A stretch of 64,000 bases of DNA, taken from assembly GCF_014843005.1 (NCBI RefSeq), contig NZ_JACYXM010000010.1, positions 27,395 to 91,394 on the forward strand, written 5' to 3'. Both the position numbers and the translations under genes were made by a program. Within the stretch, counting starts at the first letter, position 1. Each line of letters opens with the position of its first letter. The DNA comes from Rhodanobacter sp. DHG33. Lineage in GTDB: Bacteria > Pseudomonadota > Gammaproteobacteria > Xanthomonadales > Rhodanobacteraceae. A model generated the notes under the pieces. The model ran no database searches. It had not been told where the DNA came from and was given only the letters and a program-made list of their open reading frames with translations. This document shows, one piece after another, positions 53,422-62,883 of this stretch.

Positions 53422-54693
53422 CTAATCCTCTGCGCCGGTCTCTTCATCGAGCCCGTACAGCCGCCCCGCCGCCTGCAGCAGGTCGAGATCGCCCGAAAGC
53501 GCCGCCTCGCGCAGCCGCGCACTGGGATGGTGCAGCAGCTTGTTGGTGAGCGTGTGCGCTAGGAAGCCCAGTGCCTCGTCGGGCGATTTGCCGCGCACGA
53601 GCATGGCGCGGGCCTTTTCCAGCACTTCGTCGCGATAGGCTTCGGCGTGCTGGCGCAGGTCCAATGCGGGATTGCGCACGTCGAGCGCGCGGCGCCACGC
53701 CATGTAGCGATCCACTTGCAGATCGATGATGGCGTCGGCTTCGCGCGCAGCGGCGGCGCGCGAGCGGCGGTTGTCGTCGATCACCTGCTGCAGGTCGTCG
53801 ATGCCGTAGAGGTAGACGTCCGGCAGCTCGGCCACGCTGGGTTCGATGTCGCGCGGCACTGCGATGTCCACCATGAACACCGGCTTGCGCCGGCGCGCGG
53901 CCAATGCCTGTTCGACCATGGCGCGGGTGACGACGGGCAGGCGCGAGGCGGTGGAGGAGATCACGATGTCGGCTTCGGCCAGGTGCTGCGGCAGGTCGGC
54001 CAGCGCGATGGCGTAGCCGCCGTAACGGCTTGCGAGTTCCTGCGCGGTTTCCGGCGTGCGGTTGGCCACGATCAGCCGGCGCGCCTGCTTGTCGGCAAGG
54101 TGGCGCGCGGCCAGTTCGATGGTGTCGCCCGCGCCGATCAGCAGCACGCAGGCGTCGCGCAGGTCGGTGAACACCTGCTCGGCGAGGCGCACCGCGGTGA
54201 ACGCCACCGACACGGTATGCGCGCCGATGCGGGTTTCCGTGCGCACGCGCTTGGCGACGGCGAAGGTGTGCTGCAGCAGGCGGTCCAGCGGCGCCTTCAG
54301 CGCATTCGCGTCGCGGGCGAGCTGGTAGGCCTCCTTCACCTGGCCGAGGATCTGCGGCTCGCCCAGCACCATCGAGTCCAGGCCGGTAGCGACGCGGAAC
54401 AGGTGGCGCGCGGCGTTCTGCTCGTCGTGGCGGTAAAGGAACTCGTCCAGCTTGCCGGGAGTCAGTCGATGGTGGCGGCTCAGCCATGCCTGCGGCAGCT
54501 GTTCGGCGCCGGCGGCCACGCTCACGTACAGCTCGGTGCGGTTGCAGGTGGACAGGATCATCGCCTCCTCCACGCCGGGTTCACATTGCAGCTCGCGCAA
54601 TGCGGCGGCGGCGGCCTCGGCGTCGAACGCCACCTGCTCGCGCAGGGTGACCGGCGCGGTGAGGTGGTTGAGCCCGAGAGCGATCAGCGGCAT
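53422..54693 (-). CDS. hemA: Glutamyl-tRNA reductase
   Basis: A 423-residue NADPH-dependent enzyme, the first step of tetrapyrrole (C5) synthesis. The catalytic cysteine is C49 in ILSTCNRTELYV; VLGEPQILGQVKEAY, the NADPH site LLIGAGDTIELAARHL and VDIAVPRDIEPSV follow. ATG at 54693. It is divergent from the TPR lipoprotein. Confidence 0.97.
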   Translation of the reverse strand: MPLIALGLNHLTAPVTLREQVAFDAEAAAAALRELQCEPGVEEAMILSTCNRTELYVSVAAGAEQLPQAWLSRHHRLTPGKLDEFLYRHDEQNAARHLFRVATGLDSMVLGEPQILGQVKEAYQLARDANALKAPLDRLLQHTFAVAKRVRTETRIGAHTVSVAFTAVRLAEQVFTDLRDACVLLIGAGDTIELAARHLADKQARRLIVANRTPETAQELASRYGGYAIALADLPQHLAEADIVISSTASRLPVVTRAMVEQALAARRRKPVFMVDIAVPRDIEPSVAELPDVYLYGIDDLQQVIDDNRRSRAAAAREADAIIDLQVDRYMAWRRALDVRNPALDLRQHAEAYRDEVLEKARAMLVRGKSPDEALGFLAHTLTNKLLHHPSARLREAALSGDLDLLQAAGRLYGLDEETGAED

Positions 54694-54785
54694 GGAGTAG
54701 TGAAAATCCCGGCGTAGGCTAAGCTTGTCGCCGAGGCGCCGTGGATTCGAACACGGTGTGGCGTGTGTGCAGACGTGACGGACAG

Positions 54786-56546
54786 ATGATGGTCAGTGTG
54801 CGAAGCAGGCGTTACGGATACAAGCTGGTGCGGCATTTTACGGCAGCCGCCGCGCTGATGCTCGGGCTGGTCGCCTGCGCGCCGGTGCCGCTGAAGCCGG
54901 CCGCCAAGCCGGCGCCCGCCGTTCCGCCGCAGCCGCTGGCGAAGATGGTGGTGGTGACGCCGGACGCGGACCACGATCTGCTCGCGCAGCTCATGGCCGG
55001 CGAAATGGCGCTGGGCAGCACCGACCTCAAGGCCGCCGCGCAGAGTTACGACAAGGCGATGGCGATCAGCGACGATCCTGCCGTGGCCGAGCGGGCTGCG
55101 ATGCTGGCGATCGCGGTGCACGACGACACGGCCGCCGAGCGTGCGCTGAGCCGCTGGCAAGCCTTGGGCGCCAAGCCGGCGGCCATGGCGCAGGGGCGCG
55201 CGCAACTGGCGCTGGATCGCGGCGATACGCCCGAGGCGCAGCGGCAGCTGCAGATCCTCACCGACAGCCACGACAAGGACGCCTGGCGCGGCTTCGGCCA
55301 GGTGCTGGTAGCCGCGCGCGACCAGGCGCAGGCCGGGAAGCTGCTGGAGATGCTCGCTACGCCGCAGCGCCTGCCTGCCGATCCGCAGGCCTGGCTCGCG
55401 ATGAGCGAGCTGGGCGACAAACTGGGTCGGCACGCCTATGCGCAGCGGATCGCGGATGCCGCGATCGCCCGCTTTCCGGGCAATGCCGACGTCTATGTCT
55501 GGTCGGCGCAGATGAAGGCCGGCAAGGGCGACACCAAAGGAGCGCTCGCCTTGCTGCAGCAGGCCACGGCCAAGTCGCCCGACAATGTGCGTCTGCGCCT
55601 GGTCTACGCCAGCCTGCTCGGCCAGTCCGGCGACTACACGGCAGCGGCGAAAGTGCTGGATCACGGCCCGCAGAGCGCCGACACGTACCAACTGCGCGCG
55701 GCATTGGCCGTGCACAGCAAGGACACCGCGGCCATCGCGGCGCTGTATCGCCAGTTGCAGCAGGCCGCGCCCGACGTGCGTGCGCAGAACGCCTTCCTGC
55801 TCGGCCAGCTGGCCGAAATGCAGCATCGCGATGCCGAGGCGCTGTCCTGGTACGACCAGGTCGGCGACGACGATCCGCATGCCTTCGACGCCGACCTGCG
55901 CAGCGCGGTGCTGCTGCAAGCGCAGGGCAAGCATGCCGACGCGCACGAACTGCTCGGCCAGATGCAGATGGACTACCTCGACCAGCCGGACCAGTTGCGC
56001 CAGGCATGGCAGCTCGACGCCGAGATCTACATGCAGGAGCAGAACTATCCGCAGGCGATCAACGCCTTCACCCGTGCCCTGCAGGCGGCGCCGAACGATC
56101 CGGGTTTGCTCTACGGTCGCGGGTTGGCCTATGCCAGTGCGGGGCAGGTGGATCCCGCGGTGCAGGATTTCCGCAGCCTGCTCAAGCTCAAGCCCGACGA
56201 CATCGACGCCAGCAACGCGCTGGGTTTCACGCTGGCCGATGCCGGCCGCGACCTGCCCGAGGCGGAACAGCTGATTGCGAAGGCGCATGCGGCACGGCCG
56301 AACGATCCGGCCATCGCCGACTCCTGGGGCTGGGTGCAGTACCGGCTGGGCCATCTCGATCAGGCCGCGCAGTCGCTGCACGGCGCATGGCAGTCCAGCA
56401 AGGACCCCGACATCGGCGTGCACTTCGGCGAGGTGCTGTGGAAACAGGGTGACCGCCAGGGCGCGCAGAAGGTGTTCGACGCCGTGCGCAAGCTCGATCC
56501 GCACAATGCCAGCCTGCAAGGCACCCTCAAGCGGTTGAATCCATGA
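54786..56546 (+). CDS. TPR-repeat lipoprotein
   Basis: A 586-residue protein with a lipoprotein signal (AAALMLGLVAC, lipobox LVAC) and many tetratricopeptide repeats through the rest, for instance DLKAAAQSYDKAMAISDDPAVAERAAML and FTRALQAAPNDPGLLYGRGLAYASAGQVDPAVQDF. Likely anchored in the outer membrane, facing the periplasm. The start could be ATG 54786, ATG 54789 or the GTG at 54741. A TPR protein between hemA and lolB is also found in Pseudomonas. Coupled to lolB by ATGA. Confidence 0.88.
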   Translation: MMVSVRSRRYGYKLVRHFTAAAALMLGLVACAPVPLKPAAKPAPAVPPQPLAKMVVVTPDADHDLLAQLMAGEMALGSTDLKAAAQSYDKAMAISDDPAVAERAAMLAIAVHDDTAAERALSRWQALGAKPAAMAQGRAQLALDRGDTPEAQRQLQILTDSHDKDAWRGFGQVLVAARDQAQAGKLLEMLATPQRLPADPQAWLAMSELGDKLGRHAYAQRIADAAIARFPGNADVYVWSAQMKAGKGDTKGALALLQQATAKSPDNVRLRLVYASLLGQSGDYTAAAKVLDHGPQSADTYQLRAALAVHSKDTAAIAALYRQLQQAAPDVRAQNAFLLGQLAEMQHRDAEALSWYDQVGDDDPHAFDADLRSAVLLQAQGKHADAHELLGQMQMDYLDQPDQLRQAWQLDAEIYMQEQNYPQAINAFTRALQAAPNDPGLLYGRGLAYASAGQVDPAVQDFRSLLKLKPDDIDASNALGFTLADAGRDLPEAEQLIAKAHAARPNDPAIADSWGWVQYRLGHLDQAAQSLHGAWQSSKDPDIGVHFGEVLWKQGDRQGAQKVFDAVRKLDPHNASLQGTLKRLNP

Positions 56547-57151
56547 AGCACCCTCTCCGGTTTCTCGCGGCGGCCCTGCCGCTCCTGCTGGCTGCCTGCG
56601 TGCCGCAGCAGGGGTTGCGCATCAAGGGCGATGCGTCGCTGCTCAATGCGCAGGCCGCGCGCGAACAGGCTATGGCGCACACCGACCACTGGACGCTGGA
56701 CGGCCGGCTCGGTGTTTCCGACGGCCACGACGGCGTCAGCGGCGGCTTCACCTGGACACAGGACGGCGAGAGCTACAGCTTCGTGTTCCGTGCCCCCATC
56801 ACCGGCCGCAGTTTCGAGCTGAGCAGTGGCCCCGACGGTGCCGTGCTGAAGGGGCTGGATGGCGGTCCGATACAAGGCACGGACGCCGAAGCGCTGATGC
56901 ACCGCGCGCTGGGCTGGGAAGTGCCGTTGCACGACCTGCGCGCCTGGGTGCTGGGCCTGCGCGCCGACAGCGGTCCGGCCGAGCTGGCGTTCGGCGACAA
57001 CCGCCTGCCCTCGCTGCTCACGCAGGACGGCTGGTCGGTGGACTACCGCGCATGGGACACCACGCGCCAGCCGCCGTTGCCCACCACCATCTTCGCCACG
57101 CGGCCGCCGTACAAGGTGCGGTTGTCGGTGGAGAACTGGACTGTGCGGTAA
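56543..57151 (+). CDS. lolB: Outer-membrane lipoprotein localisation protein LolB
   Basis: A 202-residue lipoprotein (lipobox LLAAC after a 17-residue hydrophobic signal). The Lol fold shows HWTLDGRLGVSDGHDGVSGGFTWTQDGESYSFVFRAPI and GWEVPLHDLRAWVLG. It takes lipoproteins from LolA and inserts them into the outer membrane. The fusion gene starts seven bases after its stop. Confidence 0.93.
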   Translation: MKHPLRFLAAALPLLLAACVPQQGLRIKGDASLLNAQAAREQAMAHTDHWTLDGRLGVSDGHDGVSGGFTWTQDGESYSFVFRAPITGRSFELSSGPDGAVLKGLDGGPIQGTDAEALMHRALGWEVPLHDLRAWVLGLRADSGPAELAFGDNRLPSLLTQDGWSVDYRAWDTTRQPPLPTTIFATRPPYKVRLSVENWTVR

Positions 57152-57157
57152 GTCCGC

Positions 57158-58558
57158 ATGAGCTTCACCATCGAGCCTGCCCGCCTCGACCAGGCTGACG
57201 CGCTGCGCGGCATCGAGCGCGCGGCGCAGGAGCTGTTCCGCGGCCATCCCGCGTGGCCGTCCTATGCCGCCTCGCCCATGGATGCACAGGCACTCGCCGA
57301 GGCGATAGGCGCGGGGCGCGTGTGGGTGGCGCAGGACGAGGCAGGCAGTGCCGTGGGTTTCGTGGGCGTGGCGATCGAGGACGGCGAAGTGGGCATCGCC
57401 GAGATCGACGTGCTGCCCAGCCATGGCCGGCGCGGCATCGGCGCGGCGCTGCTGGAGCATGCCTGTGCCTGGGCCGCCGAGTCGGGCTATCCGTCCGTGG
57501 TGCTGGGCACGCTCTCGGACGTGCCGTGGAATGCGCCGTTCTATGCGAGGCACGGGTTCGAGGCGATCGACCCGCAGCACTACACGCCTGCATTGGCCGA
57601 ACACCGCGCGCACGACCAGGAGCGCGGCTTTCCCATGCACCTGCGCGTCTTCATGCGCCGCAGATTGCGGGCCTCGCCCGAAGGTTGGACGCGCTGGCCC
57701 GCGCCGGCCAAGCTCAACCTGTTCCTGCGCATCACCGGCCGCCGCGCCGACGGCTACCACGAGCTGCAGACCGTATTCCGCCTGCTCGACTGGGGCGACG
57801 AACTGCGCCTGCGCCTGCGTACGGATGGCGCGATCCGCCGTCTCACCGACGTGCCAGGCGTGCCCGAGCACGACGACCTGGTGGTGCGCGCTGCACATTT
57901 GCTGCGCGAGCACGCGGGCAGCACGCCCGGCGTCGATATCGAGGTGGAGAAGCGCATTCCGATGGGCGGTGGCCTCGGTGGCGGCAGCTCCGATGCGGCC
58001 ACCGTGCTGGTGGCGCTGAACCATCTGTGGTGCTGCGGGCTGGACGAGGGCGCACTGGCCGAGCTGGGGCGGCAACTGGGTGCCGACGTGCCGGTCTTCG
58101 TGCGCGGCCGTTCGGCCTGGGCCGAGGGCGTGGGCGAGCGGCTCACGCCGCTGGACCTGCCGCGGCGGCATTACGTGGTGCTCGACCCGCACGAGCACGT
58201 GCCCACCGTCGCCCTGTTTCAAGCGCCTGAATTGACACGAAATGCGCCCCGGGCGACAATTTCATCCTTTGTTTCGGGCGAAACGACGGAAAACGCCTTC
58301 ACGCCGGTGGTGCGCGAGCGCCATCCCCGCGTGGCGGCGGCACTGGACTGGCTGGGTCGCCATGGCGCGGCGCGGCTGTCCGGCAGCGGCGGTTGCGTGT
58401 TCCTGGAGTCGCGCACGCGGGAACAGGCGCAGGCCATCGCGGATCGTTGTCCAGCGACGTTCACGGCCCACGTGGCCACCGGTGTCGCGGTTTCGCCCTT
58501 GCACGAGGCATTGGGTCGCCATGGAGGCGGCTCGGGCCGGCCCGAAACGGCCGGTTGA
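57158..58558 (+). CDS. ispE: GNAT acetyltransferase fused to IspE (4-diphosphocytidyl-2-C-methyl-D-erythritol kinase)
   Basis: One 466-residue frame. Residues 1-165 are a GNAT domain (RLDQADALRGIERAAQELF, GIAEIDVLPSHGRRGIGAALLEHACAWA, PFYARHGFEAI). Residues from about 176 are a full IspE of the MEP isoprenoid pathway: WPAPAKLNLFLRITGRRADGYHELQ with catalytic K185, GHMP loop MGGGLGGGSSDAA at 269-281, and ARLSGSGGCVFLE. IspE alone normally starts where the linker ends. ATGs at 57635 and 57653 could start a separate IspE, but only an AGGAG 12 bases before the first is seen. IspE is essential, so the reading frame must be functional. Confidence 0.9.
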   Translation: MSFTIEPARLDQADALRGIERAAQELFRGHPAWPSYAASPMDAQALAEAIGAGRVWVAQDEAGSAVGFVGVAIEDGEVGIAEIDVLPSHGRRGIGAALLEHACAWAAESGYPSVVLGTLSDVPWNAPFYARHGFEAIDPQHYTPALAEHRAHDQERGFPMHLRVFMRRRLRASPEGWTRWPAPAKLNLFLRITGRRADGYHELQTVFRLLDWGDELRLRLRTDGAIRRLTDVPGVPEHDDLVVRAAHLLREHAGSTPGVDIEVEKRIPMGGGLGGGSSDAATVLVALNHLWCCGLDEGALAELGRQLGADVPVFVRGRSAWAEGVGERLTPLDLPRRHYVVLDPHEHVPTVALFQAPELTRNAPRATISSFVSGETTENAFTPVVRERHPRVAAALDWLGRHGAARLSGSGGCVFLESRTREQAQAIADRCPATFTAHVATGVAVSPLHEALGRHGGGSGRPETAG

Positions 58559-58630
58559 ACGACAAGCGGATCATGGATGGTTCGCGACCCGAAGAGCAGC
58601 CACCCGGCTGCTTTTCGGTATCCGTCATGA

Positions 58631-58707
58631 TGGGGCGTCGCCAAGCTGGTTAAGGCACGGGATTTTGATTCCCGCATGCGCAGGTTCGAATCCTGCCGCC
58701 CCAGCCA
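58631..58707 (+). tRNA. tRNA-Gln (anticodon TTG)
   Basis: Acceptor TGGGGCG pairs with CGCCCCA; the anticodon stem-loop is CGGGA-TTTTGAT-TCCCG with anticodon TTG; the T arm is GCAGG-TTCGAAT-CCTGC; CCA is encoded (58705-58707). Located between ispE and prs, as in Pseudomonas. Confidence 0.95.
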
Positions 58708-58741
58708 CCCAGCACTTTCAGCATTTCCGAGGAATGCACGC

Positions 58742-59701
58742 GTGGACAGTTCCAGCCCGATGATGCTGTTTGCCGGCAACGCCCATCCGCGGCTTGCCGA
58801 GGACGTCGCGCATCGCCTGGGCGTGCCGCTGGGCAAGGTCCTGGTCAGCACCTTCAGCGACGGCGAAGTGCAGATCGAGATCGAGGAGAACGTGCGCAAC
58901 CAGGAAGTGTTCGTGCTGCAGCCCACGGGCGCGCCGAGCGCGAAGAACCTGGTCGAGCTGCTGGCGCTGGCCGACGCGCTGAAGCGCGCCTCCGCCGCCC
59001 GCGTCACCGCGGTGATCCCGTACTTCGGCTACGCGCGGCAGGACCGCCGCCCGCGTTCGGCGCGCGTGCCGATCACCGCCAAGCTGGTGGCCAAGATGAT
59101 CGGCACCGCCGGCATCGACCGCGTGGTCACGGTGGACCTGCACGCCGAGCAGATCCAGGGCTTCTTCGACATCCCGGTGGACAACGTCTACGCCTCGCCG
59201 GTGCTGCTGGCCGACATCTGGCGCAATCACAGCATGGACGACCTGATCGTGGTGAGCCCGGACGTGGGCGGCGTGGTGCGCGCCCGCGCGCTGGCCAAGC
59301 GCCTGGACGACGCCGACCTGGCGATCATCGACAAGCGCCGCCCCAAGGCCAACGTGGCCACGGTGATGAACATCATCGGCGACGTGGCGGGCAAGACCTG
59401 CGTGATGGTGGACGACATCGTCGATACCGCCGGCACGCTGTGCGCCGCGGCCGCCGCGCTGAAGGAGCGCGGCGCGAAGAAGGTGGTGGCCTATTGCGTG
59501 CACCCGGTGCTTTCCGGCGCGGCGATGAGCAACCTGGAGAATTCCCAGCTTGATCAGCTGGTGGTCACTAACACGCTGCCGCTGAGCGCGGAGGCGAAGG
59601 CCAACGCGAAGATCCGCGTGCTGTCGGTAGCCGAGCTGCTGGCCGAAACGATCCGCCGCGTCGCCTTCGGCGAATCGGTGAGCTCGTTGTACGTCGATTG
59701 A
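58742..59701 (+). CDS. prs: Ribose-phosphate pyrophosphokinase
   Basis: This 319-residue enzyme makes PRPP from ribose 5-phosphate and ATP for nucleotide, His and Trp synthesis. [21 protein letters not shown], the [11 protein letters not shown] block and the PRPP-binding [12 protein letters not shown] are present. The start is taken as GTG 58742 with GAGGAA upstream; ATG 58760 would give a shorter N terminus. Confidence 0.96.
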   Translation: MDSSSPMMLFAGNAHPRLAEDVAHRLGVPLGKVLVSTFSDGEVQIEIEENVRNQEVFVLQPTGAPSAKNLVELLALADALKRASAARVTAVIPYFGYARQDRRPRSARVPITAKLVAKMIGTAGIDRVVTVDLHAEQIQGFFDIPVDNVYASPVLLADIWRNHSMDDLIVVSPDVGGVVRARALAKRLDDADLAIIDKRRPKANVATVMNIIGDVAGKTCVMVDDIVDTAGTLCAAAAALKERGAKKVVAYCVHPVLSGAAMSNLENSQLDQLVVTNTLPLSAEAKANAKIRVLSVAELLAETIRRVAFGESVSSLYVD

Positions 59702-59810
59702 TTTTTCGCCGCGGTGGCCTCCGGCTGTCGCGGCAACAACCGGCTTTTCTGGTCGCGGAAAAGTCGAACAGCCGCCGCGAGGCGGTCTTCCAACCCAAGG
59801 TAGTACTGAA

Positions 59811-60476
59811 ATGGCACAGACTCATGAAATCAAGGCCGAGAGCCGCAAGGACGAGGGGAAAGGTGCGAGCCGCCGCCTGCGTCGTGCGGCCTACGTGCCG
59901 GCCGTCGTCTACGGTGCGGGCCAGCCCCCGCAGAGCATCCAGATCGAGCACAACACCATCCTGCTCGCCGCCAAGCACGAGTGGTTCTTCTCCTCCGTGC
60001 TCGACCTGAACGTCGACGGCAAGGTGCAGAAGGTGCTGGTGCGCGACTGGCAGAAGCACCCGTTCAAGCAGCAGATGATGCACATGGATTTCCTGCGCAT
60101 CGACGAGAAGCACGCCGTGCGCGTGAACGTTCCGCTGCACTTCCTCAACCAGGAGAAGTCCGCCGCCGCCAAGACCTCCGGCGTGGTGGTCTCGCACAAC
60201 CTGACGGAAGTGGAAATCTCCTGCCTGCCGAAGGATCTGCCGGAGTTCATCGAACTCGACCTGGCCGACCTCAAGCCGGGCGACATCGTCCACCTGTCGC
60301 AGCTGAAGCTGCCGAAGGGCGTGGAGATCGTGGCGCTGCACCTTGGCGCCGATCACGACGCGGCCGTGGTTACCGCGAACACGGTGAAGGAAGAAGTCGA
60401 GGAAGCGCCGGCTGCCGACGCCGCCGCGACCGAGGCCGCTCCCGCCGCTGCCGCGCCGGCCAAGGACAAGAAGTAA
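59811..60476 (+). CDS. rplY: 50S ribosomal protein L25 (Ctc type)
   Basis: A 221-residue two-domain bL25 that binds 5S rRNA. The N-terminal domain starts EIKAESRKDEGKGASRRLRR and contains YVPAVVYGAG; the C-terminal domain (about residues 100-190) is the TL5/Ctc type; a low-complexity Ala/Glu/Pro tail ends in KDKK. ATG at 59811 immediately after a short leader. It lies in the conserved prs-rplY-pth-ychF order. Confidence 0.96.
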   Translation: MAQTHEIKAESRKDEGKGASRRLRRAAYVPAVVYGAGQPPQSIQIEHNTILLAAKHEWFFSSVLDLNVDGKVQKVLVRDWQKHPFKQQMMHMDFLRIDEKHAVRVNVPLHFLNQEKSAAAKTSGVVVSHNLTEVEISCLPKDLPEFIELDLADLKPGDIVHLSQLKLPKGVEIVALHLGADHDAAVVTANTVKEEVEEAPAADAAATEAAPAAAAPAKDKK

Positions 60477-60482
60477 GCCGCT

Positions 60483-60512
60483 GCGCCCCGTGCCCGGCCG
60501 GGCACGGGGCGC
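60483..60512. terminator. 30-bp perfect palindrome after rplY
   Basis: GCGCCCCGTGCCCGG and its exact complement (60498-60512) form a very stable stem with little or no loop. There is no T run, so it may be a processing or attenuation hairpin between rplY and pth rather than a full terminator. Confidence 0.6.
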
Positions 60513-60530
60513 GTGCGCTTGCTTGCCGTC

Positions 60531-61115
60531 ATGGCGGGTCTGCGACTCATCGTCGGACTGGGCAATCCCGGTGCCGAATACCTCCGAACCCGGCACAACG
60601 CCGGGTTCTGGTTTGTGGACGCCCTCGCGGCGGGGCAGGGCGAGCGCTGGGGCTTCGACGGCAAGCTGCACGGCGAAACCTGCAAGCTGCGCATCGCCGG
60701 CGAGCCGGTGTGGCTGCTCAAGCCGGCCACTTTCATGAACAAGAGCGGCATCGCGGTGGCTTCCGCGCTGCGCTATTACAAGATCGAGCCGGAGGAGTGC
60801 CTGGTGGCGCACGACGAGCTGGATCTCGATGCCGGCACCATGCGGATGAAGTTCGACGGCGGCCACGGCGGCCAGAACGGCTTGCGCGACATCGTGGCCC
60901 ATCTCGGCCACGGCAAGTTCCACCGCCTGCGCATCGGCATCGGTCATCCCGGCCACAAGGACAGGGTCACGCCGTGGGTGCTCGGTCGCCCGTCGGCACA
61001 GGACGAGGACGCCATTCTCGACGGCATCGGGCGCGCGCTGGACGTGCTGCCGCTGGCGGTCGAGGGCCAGTTCGACAAGGCCATGCAGCGGTTGCATACC
61101 GCCGCTGGCAAATAG
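60531..61115 (+). CDS. pth: Peptidyl-tRNA hydrolase
   Basis: A 194-residue enzyme, the length of E. coli Pth, that releases peptides from drop-off peptidyl-tRNA. RLIVGLGNPGAEYLRTRHNAGFWFVD carries the catalytic His; LLKPATFMNKSG, HDELDLDAGTMRMKFDGGHGGQNGL and RIGIGHPG follow. ATG at 60531 chosen; a GTG six codons earlier is in frame. Confidence 0.97.
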   Translation: MAGLRLIVGLGNPGAEYLRTRHNAGFWFVDALAAGQGERWGFDGKLHGETCKLRIAGEPVWLLKPATFMNKSGIAVASALRYYKIEPEECLVAHDELDLDAGTMRMKFDGGHGGQNGLRDIVAHLGHGKFHRLRIGIGHPGHKDRVTPWVLGRPSAQDEDAILDGIGRALDVLPLAVEGQFDKAMQRLHTAAGK

Positions 61116-61184
61116 TTTTCCGGGCGTCGTTGCCGCTTCCGCGGAACGGCGCCTGCAACGGCACAAACGCTTTCGGAGTTTTCC

Positions 61185-62273
61185 ATGGGCATCAAATGCG
61201 GCATCGTCGGCCTGCCCAACGTCGGCAAGTCCACCCTGTTCAACGCGCTGACCAAGGCCGGCATCGCCGCCGCGAACTTCCCGTTCTGCACCATCGAGCC
61301 CAACGTGGGCGTGGTGCCGGTACCCGACCTGCGGCTCAACGCGCTGTCGGCCATCGTGAATCCGCAGAAGGTGATTCCGACGGCGGTCGAATTCGTCGAC
61401 ATCGCGGGCCTCGTCGCCGGCGCGTCGAAGGGCGAGGGCTTGGGCAACAAGTTCCTGGCGCACATCCGCGAAGTGGATGCGATCACCCATGTGGTGCGCT
61501 GCTTCGAGGGCGACGTGATCCACGTCGCCGGCAAGGTCGATCCCATCGCCGACATCGAAACCATCGATACCGAGCTGGCGCTGGCCGACCTGGAGTCGGT
61601 GGAGAAGGCCTTGAACCGCGCCGAGCGCGCCGCCAAGGCCAACGACAAGGAAGCGCTGGCGAAGAAGCCGGTGCTGCAGAAACTCGCCGCCGCGCTCAAC
61701 GAAGGCAGGTCGGCGCGCAGCGTGAAGCTGGACGAGGAGGAAAAGGCGCTGGTGCGCGACCTGTTCCTGCTCACCCTGAAGCCGCTGATGTACATCGCGA
61801 ACGTCCTGGAGGACGGCTTCGAGAACAACCCGCACCTCGACGCCGTGCGCGCTCGCGCCGCCGAAGAGGGGGCCGAGGTGGTGCCGGTGTGCGCCGCCAT
61901 CGAGGAAGAGCTGGCCCAGCTCGACGACGCCGACCGCGACGAGTTCCTGAAGGACCTGGGCCTGGACGAGCCCGGTCTCAACCGCGTGATTCGCGCGGGC
62001 TACAAGCTGCTCGACCTGCAGACTTACTTCACCGCGGGCGTGAAGGAAGTGCGCGCCTGGACCATCAAGCGCGGCTACACCGCGCCGCAGGCGGCCGGCG
62101 TGATCCACACCGACTTCGAGCGCGGCTTCATCCGTGCCGAAACCGTCTCCTACGACGATTTCATCCAGTACAAGGGCGAGAAGGGCGCCGCCGATGCGGG
62201 CCGTCTGCGCAAGGAAGGCAAGGATTACGTGGTCAAGGACGGCGACGTGCTGCACTTCCTGTTCAACGTCTGA
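61185..62273 (+). CDS. ychF: Redox-regulated ATPase YchF (Obg/HflX superfamily)
   Basis: A 362-residue P-loop protein that prefers ATP. G1 is GLPNVGKST at residues 9-17, followed by the G3 region [21 protein letters not shown], a coiled-coil insert near 140-200 and a TGS domain ([30 protein letters not shown]). Binds ribosomes; role in translation and oxidative stress. CGGAG precedes the ATG at 61185. Confidence 0.97.
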   Translation: MGIKCGIVGLPNVGKSTLFNALTKAGIAAANFPFCTIEPNVGVVPVPDLRLNALSAIVNPQKVIPTAVEFVDIAGLVAGASKGEGLGNKFLAHIREVDAITHVVRCFEGDVIHVAGKVDPIADIETIDTELALADLESVEKALNRAERAAKANDKEALAKKPVLQKLAAALNEGRSARSVKLDEEEKALVRDLFLLTLKPLMYIANVLEDGFENNPHLDAVRARAAEEGAEVVPVCAAIEEELAQLDDADRDEFLKDLGLDEPGLNRVIRAGYKLLDLQTYFTAGVKEVRAWTIKRGYTAPQAAGVIHTDFERGFIRAETVSYDDFIQYKGEKGAADAGRLRKEGKDYVVKDGDVLHFLFNV

Positions 62274-62351
62274 TCCGCATGGCCCGCGCCGTGCGGGCCG
62301 CCTCCATTCCGTGCAAGGATGCGCGCCGTTCGGCAAGGCGCGGGGCTGAGT

Positions 62352-62849
62352 ATGTCGAAGGCGGTGCTGCGGATCCGGTTGGGACGTCCTGACGATGCGC
62401 GTGCAGTGGGCGTGCTGGTGCGCCGCCTGACACGGCGCTGGATCGTTCCCGACCAATCGCGCGAGGCAGGGTTGGCGCTGCTGTCCCGGCAAAGCGCGGC
62501 AGTCCAGCGCATGCGCATGGCCGAGGGCCATCGCTTCCATCTCGCCTGGCTCGACGACACCCTGGTCGGCGTGGCGACGATACGCGACGACAGCCACCTG
62601 ACCCAGCTCTTCGTCAGTACCCGCTACCACGGCCGCGGCATCGCGCGGCGCCTGTGGCTGCGCGCGATGGCCGATGCGGTGCGTCGCGCCGGCACGCGCC
62701 GCTTCACGCTCAATGCTTCGCGTTGCGCGGTGCCGGCGTACCGTCGGCTGGGATTCGTGGCCACGGCGGAAGAGCGCCTGTCGCCGAACGGCGTGCTCAC
62801 CACGCCGATGGAGCTGCGGCGCGATCCGGCGCATCGCCAGCGGGCATAA
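62352..62849 (+). CDS. GNAT-family N-acetyltransferase
   Basis: A 165-residue GNAT enzyme: LRIRLGRPDDARAVGVLVRRL at the start, the acetyl-CoA-binding TQLFVSTRYHGRGIARRLWLRAM, and NASRCAVPAYRRLGFVATAEE. The ATG at 62352 fits the family start; an ATG 11 codons earlier is less likely. Substrate unknown; it does not closely resemble the GNAT fused to IspE. Confidence 0.88.
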   Translation: MSKAVLRIRLGRPDDARAVGVLVRRLTRRWIVPDQSREAGLALLSRQSAAVQRMRMAEGHRFHLAWLDDTLVGVATIRDDSHLTQLFVSTRYHGRGIARRLWLRAMADAVRRAGTRRFTLNASRCAVPAYRRLGFVATAEERLSPNGVLTTPMELRRDPAHRQRA

Positions 62850-62883
62850 TGCGGGCCTTTCCACGGTAGCGACCGGAGCACGC

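Noticed and set aside
54684..58222. Minus-strand open frames of about 600 codons opposite the TPR, lolB and ispE genes
   Set aside because: They show antisense composition only, and the plus-strand genes are well supported.
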